NCBI GenBank assembly: GCA_030651905.1
Contig: JAUSBS010000048.1
Location: forward strand, 1 to 46,422
Source of the DNA: Coriobacteriia bacterium
GTDB lineage: Bacteria > Actinomycetota > Coriobacteriia > Anaerosomatales > PALSA-660
DNA: 46,422 nucleotides
Direction of reading: 5' to 3'
The position numbers and the translations under genes were made by a program. The notes below the pieces were generated by a model that saw nothing but the letters and a program-made list of their open reading frames with translations, had not been told where the DNA came from and did no database searches. Shown here one piece after another: positions 34,771-42,781 of the stretch (positions within the stretch are counted from its first letter, which is position 1; each line of letters starts with the position of its first letter).

Positions 34771-35940
34771 ATGAGCTCTCTCGTGAGGACCGCCGACCGC
34801 ATCGCCAAGCTGCCGCCCTACCTGTTCGCCGAGATCGACCGCAAGGCCGGACTCAAGCGCGCACAGGGCATCGATGTCATCTCGCTGGGCATCGGCGATC
34901 CGGATCGTCCCACGCCCGAGCGCATCGTCGAGGCCATGGGCCGCGCGATCCACGTTCCCAAGAACCACCAGTACCCGAGCTACGCAGGCGCGCCGGCGTA
35001 TCGCAAGGCGTGCTCCGAGTGGATGCAGCGCAGGTTCGGCGTGGACGTCGACCCGGACACCGAGACCCTCGCCCTCATCGGGTCCAAGGAGGGCATCGCA
35101 CACCTCTTCGTCGCCTTCGTCGATCCGGGAGACGTCACACTCGTCCCGGGAGCCGGATATCCCGTCTATCACACGGGCGGCATCATGTCCGGCGGCGAGA
35201 GCCACTTCATGCCGATGACCGAGGAGAACGGCTTCCTCGCGGACTTCGAGTCCACTCCCGCTGATGTTCTCAAGCGCGCGAAGATGATGTTCCTGAGCTA
35301 CCCGAACAACCCCACGTCGGCCATCGCGAACGTGGAGTACTTCGACCGCGCGATCGCGTTCGCGCGCGAGCACGACCTGCTGCTCATCCACGACAACGCG
35401 TACAGCGAGATCGGCTTCGACGGCTACCGTCCGCCGAGCCTGCTGGAGCGTCCGGGCGCCAAGGACGTCGCGATCGAGCTCTTCTCGTGCTCGAAGGCCT
35501 ACAACATGACCGGCTGGCGTGTCGCGTTCGCATGCGGCAACGCGCAAGCGATCAAGGCCCTCGGCACGGTCAAGTCCAACATCGACTCGGGCATCTTCAC
35601 AGCGGTCCAGGACGCGGCCATAGAAGCGTTCGCGGGACCGCGCTCGGAGATCGACGAGCTGTGCGCCATGTACCAGCGCCGTCGCGACCTCGTCGTCGGC
35701 GCGCTGTCCCGCATCGGGATCCACGCCACCGTGCCCAAGGCCACCATCTACATCTGGGCGAGGGTCCCCGACGGCTTCACATCGGCCGCCTTCGCCGAGA
35801 AGATCCTCGAGGAGGCCAGCGTCATCGTGCCCGCCGGATCGGCGTACGGTCCCTCGGGCGAGGGCTACATCCGCATCTCGCTGACGACTCCCGATGAGCG
35901 TCTCGAGGAAGCTGTCGCCCGCATCGAAGCGACGCTGTAG
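34771..35940 (+). CDS. dapL: LL-diaminopimelate aminotransferase
   Basis: PLP enzyme that turns tetrahydrodipicolinate directly into LL-diaminopimelate with glutamate as donor, bypassing dapD, dapC and dapE. The 389-residue class I/II aminotransferase starts RIAKLPPYLFAEIDRKA. It has ISLGIGDPDRPTP, NHQYPSYAGAPAYRKA, YPNNPTSAIA and the Schiff-base Lys242 in FSCSKAYNMTGWR. The YLFAEIDRK and IGDPD motifs are typical of the DapL group rather than aspartate aminotransferases. Adjacency to dapF and presence of dapA and dapB in the window support the route. ATG 34771 has only a weak TAGGGG ribosome site. Confidence 0.92.
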   Translation: MSSLVRTADRIAKLPPYLFAEIDRKAGLKRAQGIDVISLGIGDPDRPTPERIVEAMGRAIHVPKNHQYPSYAGAPAYRKACSEWMQRRFGVDVDPDTETLALIGSKEGIAHLFVAFVDPGDVTLVPGAGYPVYHTGGIMSGGESHFMPMTEENGFLADFESTPADVLKRAKMMFLSYPNNPTSAIANVEYFDRAIAFAREHDLLLIHDNAYSEIGFDGYRPPSLLERPGAKDVAIELFSCSKAYNMTGWRVAFACGNAQAIKALGTVKSNIDSGIFTAVQDAAIEAFAGPRSEIDELCAMYQRRRDLVVGALSRIGIHATVPKATIYIWARVPDGFTSAAFAEKILEEASVIVPAGSAYGPSGEGYIRISLTTPDERLEEAVARIEATL

Positions 35941-35947
35941 GCGCCTC

Positions 35948-37258
35948 GTGAGCGGTCACGATCGCTTCAGGCCCGAGGAGGTCCGCGAGAAGGCGGAGGA
36001 GCGGGCCATCCTTGTGGGGGTGGATCGCGGCGGCCGCTCCTGGCCGCTCGAGGAGAGCCTCGCCGAACTCGAGCGTCTCGCGGACACGGCGGGTGCGATC
36101 ATCGTCGGTACCGTGACGCAGAAGATGCACTCGCCCGACACGCGCACGTTCGTCGGCAAGGGCAAGGCGGAGGAGATCGCGGAGCTGGCGCGCGAGACGA
36201 AGGCCACGACCGTCGTGTTCGATGACGACCTCACGCCGTCGCAGCAGGCCAATCTCGAGGACCTCGTCGGCCCCGACACACGGGTCCTTGACCGCACGGC
36301 GCTCATCCTCGACATCTTCGCCCTGCACGCAGTGAGCCGTGAGGGGAAGCTCCAGGTCGACCTCGCCCAGCTGGAATACGTCCTGCCGCGCCTGCGCGGG
36401 ATGTGGGGCCATCTGATGGCCGAGCGCCTCGGCGGCGGCAGGGGGACGCGCTTCGGAGCGGGCGAATCCCAACTCGAGAGCGACCGCCGCCTCACGCGCA
36501 GGCGCATCGCGGAACTCAAGCGCGAACTCAAGCACGTCGCGGGGGAACGATCACTCCAGCGCAAGGCTCGGGCGCGCAGCGGCATCTATCGCGTCTCGCT
36601 CGTCGGATACACCAACGCCGGGAAGTCGACGCTGCTCAACGCACTCACCGGAGCCGACGTGCTCGTGGCCGATCGGCTCTTCGCGACCCTCGACGCCACG
36701 ACGCGCACGCTCGAGCTGCCCGAAGGACGCAAGATCACGCTCACCGACACCGTCGGGTTCATCAACAAGCTGCCGCACGGTCTGGTCGAGGCGTTCAAGT
36801 CGACGCTGGACGAGACGCGCGAGGCCGACCTGCTGCTGCACGTGGTGGACGCCTCCGGGGTCCAGCTCCGCGAGCAGATGGATGCGGTGTCGGTCGTGCT
36901 CGGCGAGATCGGCGTGGCGGACAAGCCTCAACTCGTCGTGCACAACAAGACCGACCTGCTCTCGTCTCAGGACCGCGCGATGCTGGCAGCCAAGAGCCCT
37001 GGCGCGGTGCTCGTCTCGGCAGCGACAAGCGAGGGCCTGGAGGACTTGCGCGAACGGATCTCCGCGGAGGCCGCGCGTGGCAGCCGCACCCTCAGCCTGC
37101 TCATACCCTACGAACACGGAGAGATCGTGGGGCTCGCGCACGAGCAGGCGCAGGTCATCTCCGAGGAGCACGTCGCGGAGGGTACGCGCGTCACAGTCCG
37201 GGTGGCTGCTGAGCTGACGACGCGCTTCGAGCCCTACCTGGAGCGATCCGCTGAGTGA
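35948..37258 (+). CDS. hflX: Ribosome-associated GTPase HflX
   Basis: GTPase that binds the 50S subunit and splits stalled 70S ribosomes. The 436-residue protein has the N-terminal domain with GTVTQKMHSPDTRTFVGKGK and VVFDDDLTPSQQANLED. A helical linker with GGRGTRFGAGESQLESDRR follows, then the G domain with G1 GYTNAGKST, G3 DTVGF and G4 NKTD. I start at GTG 35948, 7 bases after the dapL stop; the track start lies inside dapL. The ribosome site is weak. Order miaA-dapF-hflX-lexA matches Mycobacterium, with dapL inserted. It converges with lexA. Confidence 0.95.
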   Translation: MSGHDRFRPEEVREKAEERAILVGVDRGGRSWPLEESLAELERLADTAGAIIVGTVTQKMHSPDTRTFVGKGKAEEIAELARETKATTVVFDDDLTPSQQANLEDLVGPDTRVLDRTALILDIFALHAVSREGKLQVDLAQLEYVLPRLRGMWGHLMAERLGGGRGTRFGAGESQLESDRRLTRRRIAELKRELKHVAGERSLQRKARARSGIYRVSLVGYTNAGKSTLLNALTGADVLVADRLFATLDATTRTLELPEGRKITLTDTVGFINKLPHGLVEAFKSTLDETREADLLLHVVDASGVQLREQMDAVSVVLGEIGVADKPQLVVHNKTDLLSSQDRAMLAAKSPGAVLVSAATSEGLEDLRERISAEAARGSRTLSLLIPYEHGEIVGLAHEQAQVISEEHVAEGTRVTVRVAAELTTRFEPYLERSAE

Positions 37259-37296
37259 TCGCGCACGGCCACGCGTGAGCCCCCAGGCGGGGAGCG

Positions 37297-37929
37297 CTAC
37301 ATCCGCCTGAAGACCGCGACGACCTTGCCCAGGATCGTGACGTCCCGCACGTAGATCGGGTCCATGTCGGGGTTCTGCGGCTGGAGCCGGATGCGATCCG
37401 CCTCGCGGAAGTACGTCTTCACGGTCGCCTCGTCCTCGATCAGGGCTACCACGATGTCGCCGTTGATCGCGGTCGGCTGCTGATGGACCACGACGAAGTC
37501 GCCATCGAGGATGCCCGCGTCGATCATCGAGTCACCCTTCACACGCAAGACGAAGGTCGAGTCCTCGCGGGCGATCTCGGTGGGCAGCGTGATGGTCTGC
37601 TCGATGTTCTCCATGGCCAGAGTGGGCGAGCCTGCGGCCACAGCGCCGAGAACAGGAAGCTCGATGACGCCGGACATGTCCGGTCGGCCCTCATCGCGAT
37701 CGCGGTCCAGGACCTCGAGGGCGCGAGGTTTGCTCGGATCCCGCCTGATGAGCCCCTTCGCCTCGAGAGCGGCGAGGTGCGAATGCACGGTGGACGAGGA
37801 TGAGAGACCCACTGCTGTCCCGATGTCGCGGACCGTCGGAGGATAGCCCTTGCGGCGCGTCTCGGACTTGATGAATTCGAGGACCTGACGTTGCCGGTCC
37901 GTGAGGTCCCGCTTGCGCGCGTAGGACAT
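37297..37929 (-). CDS. lexA: SOS repressor LexA
   Basis: Transcriptional repressor of the SOS regulon, inactivated by RecA-stimulated self-cleavage. The 210-residue protein has a winged-helix DNA-binding domain ([15 protein letters not shown] to about residue 75). The S24 peptidase domain has the cleavage site Ala99-Gly100 in LGAVAAGSP, catalytic Ser134 in KGDSMIDAG and Lys171 in [10 protein letters not shown] start at the ATG at 37929, with GGAAGGGG 8 bases upstream. The track start at 38049 would translate straight through two operators and the promoter, giving an Arg/Ser-rich leader unlike LexA. Two LexA boxes flank its promoter, so it should repress itself. Confidence 0.97.
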   Translation of the reverse strand: MSYARKRDLTDRQRQVLEFIKSETRRKGYPPTVRDIGTAVGLSSSSTVHSHLAALEAKGLIRRDPSKPRALEVLDRDRDEGRPDMSGVIELPVLGAVAAGSPTLAMENIEQTITLPTEIAREDSTFVLRVKGDSMIDAGILDGDFVVVHQQPTAINGDIVVALIEDEATVKTYFREADRIRLQPQNPDMDPIYVRDVTILGKVVAVFRRM

Positions 37930-37947
37930 CTGGTGCGCCCCTTCCAT

Positions 37948-38011
37948 CGAAAGCACGTTCGACTCCGCTCCACTGTAGCGGCATCGCTTCCGTGATGCAA
38001 ACACCCGTTCG
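37948..38011 (-). promoter_or_regulatory. lexA promoter with two LexA boxes
   Basis: On the minus strand TTGCAT (38000-37995) and TACAGT (37977-37972) form a promoter with exact 17-base spacing. A box CGAACGGGTGTTTG (minus strand, 38011-37998) overlaps the -35. A second, CGAACGTGCTTTCG (37961-37948), lies just downstream in the leader. Both match the CGAAC-N4-GTTCG operator with one mismatch per half at most. This fits self-repression by LexA. Confidence 0.8.
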
Positions 38012-38021
38012 ATTCCTGCGC

Positions 38022-38069
38022 TTGCAATCGAACACGTGTTTGGTATCATCGGATGCGAACATACGTTCG
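38022..38069 (+). promoter_or_regulatory. Promoter of the LysM division suppressor with two LexA boxes
   Basis: TTGCAA (38022-38027) and TATCAT (38044-38049) form a promoter with a 16-base spacer. The near-perfect operator CGAACACGTGTTTG (38029-38042) fills the spacer. A perfect one, CGAACATACGTTCG (38056-38069), covers the expected RNA start. This is the layout expected of a tightly repressed SOS gene. Confidence 0.8.
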
Positions 38070-38175
38070 TCTCTGATGATCGAGGGCGATGTCAGACCCG
38101 GGCGGTACGGTCCCGGTGGCAGCAGGCGGGGAGAGGCCCCGCCGCGCGAGTAGGACCGAAAGCAGGAGGATCACC

Positions 38176-38562
38176 ATGTTCGCAGCGATCGTCGCAGCAC
38201 CCACCGCACACTCCACCGCCATCCGTGACGGAGACGCCCGGCGCCGCCGCCGCCCGGAGAGCGTGCTGGCGCCGTTCTGGGTCTTCGCCATCGTGCTGGC
38301 GCTGCTCGTGGTGGCCGCTGCACTCCCGACGGCCTCGGGAAGCGTGCGGGCCGCGTCGGCCACCCACCGCGTCCGCATCGCCGCATCGGACACGTTGTGG
38401 TCCGTCGCCGCGGCCAACCCCGTGGCCGGTCTCACCACCGCCGAATCGGTGGCCGTCATCCGCCGCCTCAACGGTCTCGAAGACAGTGCCTTGCTCCAGC
38501 CCGGCGCCGTCATCACCGTCCCCTCCGGCGCGGACGCCACCGCAGACCTGGCGATGCGCTAA
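38176..38562 (+). CDS. LysM-domain SOS cell-division suppressor (YneA/DivS/ChiZ-like)
   Basis: Membrane-anchored LysM protein expected to delay septation during DNA damage. The 128-residue product has a basic cytoplasmic N-terminus (DARRRRRPE), one membrane helix (about residues 31-51, VFAIVLALLVVAAAL) and an outside LysM domain (HRVRIAASDTLWSVAAANP to AVITVPSGA, about 64-118). I start at ATG 38176, which has a strong AGGAGG; ATG 38089 in the track has none. It is divergent from lexA and just upstream of nrdR, exactly where Mycobacterium has chiZ (Rv2719c) and Corynebacterium divS. The function is inferred from position, topology and the two LexA operators. ChiZ is also described as a wall hydrolase. 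Confidence 0.85.
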   Translation: MFAAIVAAPTAHSTAIRDGDARRRRRPESVLAPFWVFAIVLALLVVAAALPTASGSVRAASATHRVRIAASDTLWSVAAANPVAGLTTAESVAVIRRLNGLEDSALLQPGAVITVPSGADATADLAMR

Positions 38563-38614
38563 CCCCTCCCGACACTCGATCGCAACCGTCTGCCGACTTG
38601 GTGAACGGACCTTG

Positions 38615-38666
38615 TTGTAACCCCATATCTTGTGTGCTAGTTTCAGGAGCGGCCTAGATATTGGGG
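38615..38666 (+). promoter_or_regulatory. nrdR-nrdD operon promoter with tandem NrdR boxes
   Basis: TTGTAA (38615-38620) and TAGTTT (38638-38643) with a 17-base spacer form a likely promoter; TGC just before TAGTTT adds an extended -10 feature. ACCCCATATCTTGTGT (38620-38635) matches the NrdR consensus (acaCwAtATaTwGtgt) at 14 of 16 positions and lies in the spacer. A second site 31 bases downstream, GGCCTAGATATTGGGG (38651-38666), keeps the core CTAGATATTG. Paired boxes about three helical turns apart are usual for NrdR. Confidence 0.75.
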
Positions 38667-38679
38667 TGGGGGAGATGCG

Positions 38680-39126
38680 ATGAGATGCCCGTTCTGTGGT
38701 CATGCCGAGACCAAGGTCGTGGATTCCCGCGTCTCCGAATCCCAGGACGCCATCCGACGGCGACGCGAGTGTCTGGAGTGCGAGCAGCGCTTCACCACCT
38801 ACGAACGACGCGAGGAAGTGCCGCTGCAGGTCGTGAAGCGGGATGGTCGTCACGAGCCGTTCGATCGAGGCAAGTTGCTCCGCGGTCTTGTGGTCGCCAC
38901 AGTCAAACGGGAGGTCACCGCCGAGCAGCTCGAGAACCTGATCGACGGGATCGAGTCGGAGCTTCACAACGCGTTCAGATATGAGATCTCTGCGCACCAG
39001 CTCGGCGACATGGTCCTGGGGCGCCTCAAGGAGCTCGACAAGGTGGCGTACGTCCGTTTCGCGTCGGTCTACAAGTCCTTCCAGGACTTGGACGAGTTCA
39101 CGAGCGAGATGAAGAACCTGAAGTAG
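38680..39126 (+). CDS. nrdR: Transcriptional repressor NrdR
   Basis: Zinc-ribbon/ATP-cone repressor of ribonucleotide reductase genes that senses the dATP/ATP balance. The 148-residue protein has the ribbon cysteines 3, 6, 31 and 34 (CPFC and CLEC) and the ATP-cone VVKRDGRHEPFDRGKLLRGL. It also shows the family signatures RRRRECLECEQRFTTYER and VAYVRFASVYKSFQDLDEF. ATG 38680 has GGGGGAG 7 bases upstream. It is followed directly by nrdD, and tandem NrdR boxes lie in its own promoter, so it likely controls itself and the whole operon. Confidence 0.97.
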   Translation: MRCPFCGHAETKVVDSRVSESQDAIRRRRECLECEQRFTTYERREEVPLQVVKRDGRHEPFDRGKLLRGLVVATVKREVTAEQLENLIDGIESELHNAFRYEISAHQLGDMVLGRLKELDKVAYVRFASVYKSFQDLDEFTSEMKNLK

Positions 39127-39167
39127 CACGACACGACAGCGCCGACGAAGAGGGAGCACAGCGCAGT

Positions 39168-41336
39168 ATGGTCATGGAACGCGCGATCCGCGTCATCAAG
39201 CCCGCCGGGACACGCGGGGGCGCCGATTCCATCGACATCGCCCTACTCGTCTCCACCTCGTCGAAGCAGCAGATCGATCCGTGGGCACGCTCGAAGATCG
39301 CGGATTCCCTCGTCAGGGAGGCCGGCACATCGCCGGATCTCGCAGAGGAGATCGCCGCCGCGGTCGAGGACCGGATCGACCGAACGAACCTCATGACGGT
39401 CACCACGACGGTCATCCGCGAGATGGTCGACCTCGAACTGCTCGAGCGCGGACTCACCGCGATGCACAGGAAGCACTCCAACCTCGGCATCCCCATGTGG
39501 GACGTCGAGCAGATCATCACGAACGCCAACCACGAGAACTCGAACACGACCCACAATCCCGAGTCGGTCAATCTCACCATCGCCGAGACGATCCTCAAGG
39601 AGTTCGCGCTTCGCCGCGTCTTCTCCGAGGATGTGGCACAGGCGCACCTGACCGGCGACATGCATCTCCACGACCTCGGCTTCATCTTGAGGCCGTACTG
39701 CGGAGGCCACAGCCTCGAGTACGTGAAGAAGTACGGGCTGCGCCTGCCCAACATCACGTCCGTCTCGGAGCCGGCGAAGCACGCCGAGGTGCTCATCGGG
39801 CACATGGTGAAGATGGCCGCCGCTCTGCAGGCGCACTATGCCGGTGCTGTCGGCTGGGAGGCCGTCAACGTGTTCTTCGCCCCGTATCTCGAGGGCCGCA
39901 GCTACGAGCAGATCAAACAGATCGCCCAGATGCTCATCTTCGAGTTCAACCAGTTGGCGGGCGCCCGGGGCAGTCAGGTCGTCTTCACGGACTTCAACCT
40001 CTACTTCAACATCCCTCGCCACTTCGCCGATACGCCCGCGATCGGCCCGGGCGGCGTCTACACCGGCAAGACCTACGGCGACTACGCCCCGGAAGCTCAG
40101 GCGTTCGTGCGAGCGATGTTCGAGGTCTACTACGAGGGCGACGCCACCGGGAAGACCTTCGTGTTCCCCAAGCCGCTGCTCCACATCAACGACGACTTCT
40201 TCGCCACACCGGGGCACGAGGAGTTCCTCGAGTTGGCGTGCAGCGTGGCCTCACATCAGGGCATCACCTACTTCGTCTTCGATCGAGGCGACGAGGTGAC
40301 CGTCTCGCAGTGCTGCAGGCTCAAGTTGAAGTTGAGCCAGAGCGACCTCGACCAGACCAAGACCCCCGAGGTCATGCGCTTCTCCGCGCTTCAGAACGTG
40401 ACGGTCAACCTGCCGAGGCTCGCGTACAAGGCACAGGGTAACGACGCCGCGCTCTTCATGGAGGTCAACAAGGCCCTCGAACTCGTCGCTCAGGCGCACG
40501 TGCAGAAGCGCGCGTTCGTCCAGGAGCTCGTCGACCTCGGCAAGAACGGTCCCCTCGCTCTGCTCACGCAGGAACTCGACGGTACGCCGTACCTACGCAT
40601 GGATCAGCTCACGTACCTCGCGGGGGTCATCGGGCTCAACGAACTCGTGCAGATCCACATCGGCGAGCAGCTCCACGAGTCCGACCGAGCCCTCAAGTTC
40701 GGGTTGAAGGTCATTGCCGCCATGAACCTCAAGTGCAGGGAACTGTCCGAGCGGCACGACCTGAAGCTCGTACTGGAGGAGAGCCCGGCGGAGTCGGCCG
40801 GTTACCGGCTGGCCAAACTCGACATGAAGTACTGGCCCACGCAGGCCGGCGCCGTGGTCAAGGGCGACGCCACGAGCGGCAACTACTACTACACCAACTC
40901 GGTCCACATCGCAGTTGACGCGCCGGTCGACTACATAACCCGGGTGGAGAAGCAGTCCCGCTTCCATCCGCTCATCGACGCCGGCGCCATCGTGCACATC
41001 TGGCTGGGGGAGAGCGAGCCGGATCCCAAGTCGATCGAGTCGTTCGTGGTCAAGACGTTCCGCAACACCCAATGCTCGCAGATCGCCTTCAGCCCGGAGT
41101 TCACCGTGTGCGAGACGTGCGACCGTACGAGCCGCGGCCTCCTGACGCAGTGCCCGCTGTGCGGCTCCATGGATGTCTACGGCGTCACGCGCATCGTCGG
41201 CTACTTCAGCAAGGTGCAGACCTGGAACCGCAGCAAGATCGGTGAGCTCTACGACCGGGTCAGGACGGACCTGGGCGGTCCGGCGCCCGTGGCCGACGCC
41301 AAAGATGCCGGCACCCCACAGATCCGGGCGAGTTAG
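39168..41336 (+). CDS. nrdD: Anaerobic (class III) ribonucleoside-triphosphate reductase
   Basis: Glycyl-radical enzyme that reduces NTPs to dNTPs without oxygen. The 722-residue protein has an ATP-cone-like N-terminus (PWARSKIADSLVREAG), then active-site barrel motifs HDLGFILRPYCGGHSLEY (Cys178) and SQCCRLKLKLS (Cys382, Cys383). The zinc site is CETC and CPLC (648, 651, 662, 665), and the glycyl-radical motif is RIVGYFSKVQ (Gly678). ATG 39168 follows AGAGGGAG; ATG 39174 is also possible. A CPRC redoxin and the activase nrdG follow. The adjacent redoxin suggests a thiol-dependent subtype rather than formate-dependent NrdD1. Confidence 0.96.
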   Translation: MVMERAIRVIKPAGTRGGADSIDIALLVSTSSKQQIDPWARSKIADSLVREAGTSPDLAEEIAAAVEDRIDRTNLMTVTTTVIREMVDLELLERGLTAMHRKHSNLGIPMWDVEQIITNANHENSNTTHNPESVNLTIAETILKEFALRRVFSEDVAQAHLTGDMHLHDLGFILRPYCGGHSLEYVKKYGLRLPNITSVSEPAKHAEVLIGHMVKMAAALQAHYAGAVGWEAVNVFFAPYLEGRSYEQIKQIAQMLIFEFNQLAGARGSQVVFTDFNLYFNIPRHFADTPAIGPGGVYTGKTYGDYAPEAQAFVRAMFEVYYEGDATGKTFVFPKPLLHINDDFFATPGHEEFLELACSVASHQGITYFVFDRGDEVTVSQCCRLKLKLSQSDLDQTKTPEVMRFSALQNVTVNLPRLAYKAQGNDAALFMEVNKALELVAQAHVQKRAFVQELVDLGKNGPLALLTQELDGTPYLRMDQLTYLAGVIGLNELVQIHIGEQLHESDRALKFGLKVIAAMNLKCRELSERHDLKLVLEESPAESAGYRLAKLDMKYWPTQAGAVVKGDATSGNYYYTNSVHIAVDAPVDYITRVEKQSRFHPLIDAGAIVHIWLGESEPDPKSIESFVVKTFRNTQCSQIAFSPEFTVCETCDRTSRGLLTQCPLCGSMDVYGVTRIVGYFSKVQTWNRSKIGELYDRVRTDLGGPAPVADAKDAGTPQIRAS

Positions 41337-41347
41337 GGGAGACACGC

Positions 41348-41599
41348 ATGCCCATCAAACTCTTCGTCAAGGACGACTGTCCGAGGTGCCCCGCCGCCAA
41401 GAACGCGTGCGAAGGAATAGGCGGCGTCGAGGTCTTCAACGTCGACGAGATCGACGGGCTGGCTGAGGCCCACTTCTACGGCGTGCTGTCCACGCCGTCG
41501 GTACTCGTCATCGACGACAACGGCAAAGAGGTCACCGGTTGGCGCGGTGTGGCACCAGAGCGGGCCCGGCTCCGGATGTATGAGGAGTTGAAGAGTTGA
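41348..41599 (+). CDS. Glutaredoxin/thioredoxin-like redoxin (CPRC)
   Basis: Small thiol-disulfide protein of 83 residues with active site CPRC (Cys11, Cys14) in KLFVKDDCPRCPAAKNA, a cis-Pro loop in LSTPSVLVID and the thioredoxin-fold order of strands. It lacks the longer thioredoxin helices, so it is NrdH/glutaredoxin-like. It lies 11 bases after nrdD and overlaps the nrdG start (TTGA). Its place between the anaerobic reductase and its activase suggests it is the electron donor for NrdD or keeps its cysteines reduced. That role is inference. Confidence 0.88.
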   Translation: MPIKLFVKDDCPRCPAAKNACEGIGGVEVFNVDEIDGLAEAHFYGVLSTPSVLVIDDNGKEVTGWRGVAPERARLRMYEELKS

Positions 41600-42339
41600 G
41601 TGAGATGCATGCAGCGCCGGCGCACCACGCGCCCACCAGGCGCCTCGTCGCGTGGATGCCTGCAGGGATGCTGGATTGGCCCGGCAAGGTCTCGGCGACC
41701 CTCTTCCTCTCGGGCTGCTCGCTGCGATGCCCCTACTGCCACAACGCCTCCTTGCGTACGCCGACGGAGGCGCCCATGGAGTGGGACGACATCGTGGCGC
41801 ACATCGACGCGAAGCGCTCCTGGCTCGACGGAGTGGTCGTCACCGGCGGAGAGCCTACTGAGGATCCCGACCTGCCGTCCCTGCTCGCTGCACTCGCCGA
41901 GGTGGGCGTACCCGTCAAGCTCGACACGAACGGTACGCACCCTGAGGTCCTGCGCCATCTGATAGCGGAGGAGCTCGTGTCGTTCGTGGCGCTCGATGTG
42001 AAAGCGACTCCCGCCGGCTACGGCGCGTTCGCACGTGCAGGCTCGGCCTCGCTCGTGGCCCGCTCCATCGAGACGATCATCCGCTCGCGGATCGAGCACG
42101 AGTTCCGCACGACCGCGTACCCCGGCGCCGTGCGTCTCGACGACTTCCCCCGCATCGCCCGCGCGCTGCGCGGCGGTAGGCTCTACGCGCTCCAGCAGTT
42201 CCGCCCGGGGCACACTCTCGACCCGCACGCCTCGACCGTGCGCCCGTACCAGGAGGGCGATCTTCGTGTGGCGGCGACCGCGTGCTCCGCGTTCCTGCCC
42301 ACGATAGTCCGGGGCCTGCGGGCCGGAGAGGCGGCCTAG
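41596..42339 (+). CDS. nrdG: Anaerobic ribonucleotide reductase activating protein
   Basis: Radical-SAM activase that generates the glycyl radical on NrdD. The 247-residue protein has the CxxxCxxC triad in [15 protein letters not shown] (Cys41, 45, 48), [11 protein letters not shown] and [13 protein letters not shown]. It is longer than the 154-residue E. coli NrdG and fits the longer anaerobic activase subfamily. Start choice is between TTG 41596, which overlaps the redoxin stop with GAGGAG 8 bases upstream, and ATG 41605; the track start is kept. dut follows 10 bases later. Confidence 0.92.
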   Translation: MSEMHAAPAHHAPTRRLVAWMPAGMLDWPGKVSATLFLSGCSLRCPYCHNASLRTPTEAPMEWDDIVAHIDAKRSWLDGVVVTGGEPTEDPDLPSLLAALAEVGVPVKLDTNGTHPEVLRHLIAEELVSFVALDVKATPAGYGAFARAGSASLVARSIETIIRSRIEHEFRTTAYPGAVRLDDFPRIARALRGGRLYALQQFRPGHTLDPHASTVRPYQEGDLRVAATACSAFLPTIVRGLRAGEAA

Positions 42340-42349
42340 GGCCGTGCCG

Positions 42350-42781
42350 ATGCGACTCGCGATCCGCCGCCTCGACCCCGAACTGCCGCTTCCGGCCTAT
42401 GCACACGCGGGGGACGCGGGAATGGACCTCTACGCCGCCGAGGACGTCACCCTTCAGCCACATCAGCGCGCACTCGTGCCCACCGGCATCGCGGTCGCCA
42501 TCCCGGAGGGCTACGCCGGCTTCGTCCAGCCCCGCAGCGGACTCGCCATCAAGCAGGGGCTCAGTATCGTCAACACGCCGGGACTCATCGACAGCCACTA
42601 TCGCGGCGAGATCAAGGTCATCGCGGTCAACCTGGATCCGGCGACACCCATCTCGATACTGCGTGGCGACAAGATCGCGCAGTTCGTCATCCAGTCCGTG
42701 GTGCGCGCGGTCCTCGTCGAGGTCGCCGAACTGGACGAGACCGTCCGAGGGGAGAGCGGCTTTGGCAGCACGGGCGTCTAG
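42350..42781 (+). CDS. dut: dUTP diphosphatase
   Basis: Hydrolyses dUTP to dUMP, protecting DNA from uracil and feeding thymidylate synthesis. The 143-residue trimeric dUTPase has all five motifs: [43 protein letters not shown] and the C-terminal [12 protein letters not shown] 42350 is used because AGGG lies 8 bases upstream; GTG 42344 is too close to it. Its presence right after nrdD-nrdG ties it to the dNTP operon. The next gene starts inside its last codons. Confidence 0.95.
   Translation: MRLAIRRLDPELPLPAYAHAGDAGMDLYAAEDVTLQPHQRALVPTGIAVAIPEGYAGFVQPRSGLAIKQGLSIVNTPGLIDSHYRGEIKVIAVNLDPATPISILRGDKIAQFVIQSVVRAVLVEVAELDETVRGESGFGSTGV

Noticed and set aside
37930-38049. Track start of lexA at 38049
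   Set aside because: It reads through LexA boxes and the promoter; ATG at 37929 has a good ribosome site and gives a normal 210-aa LexA.
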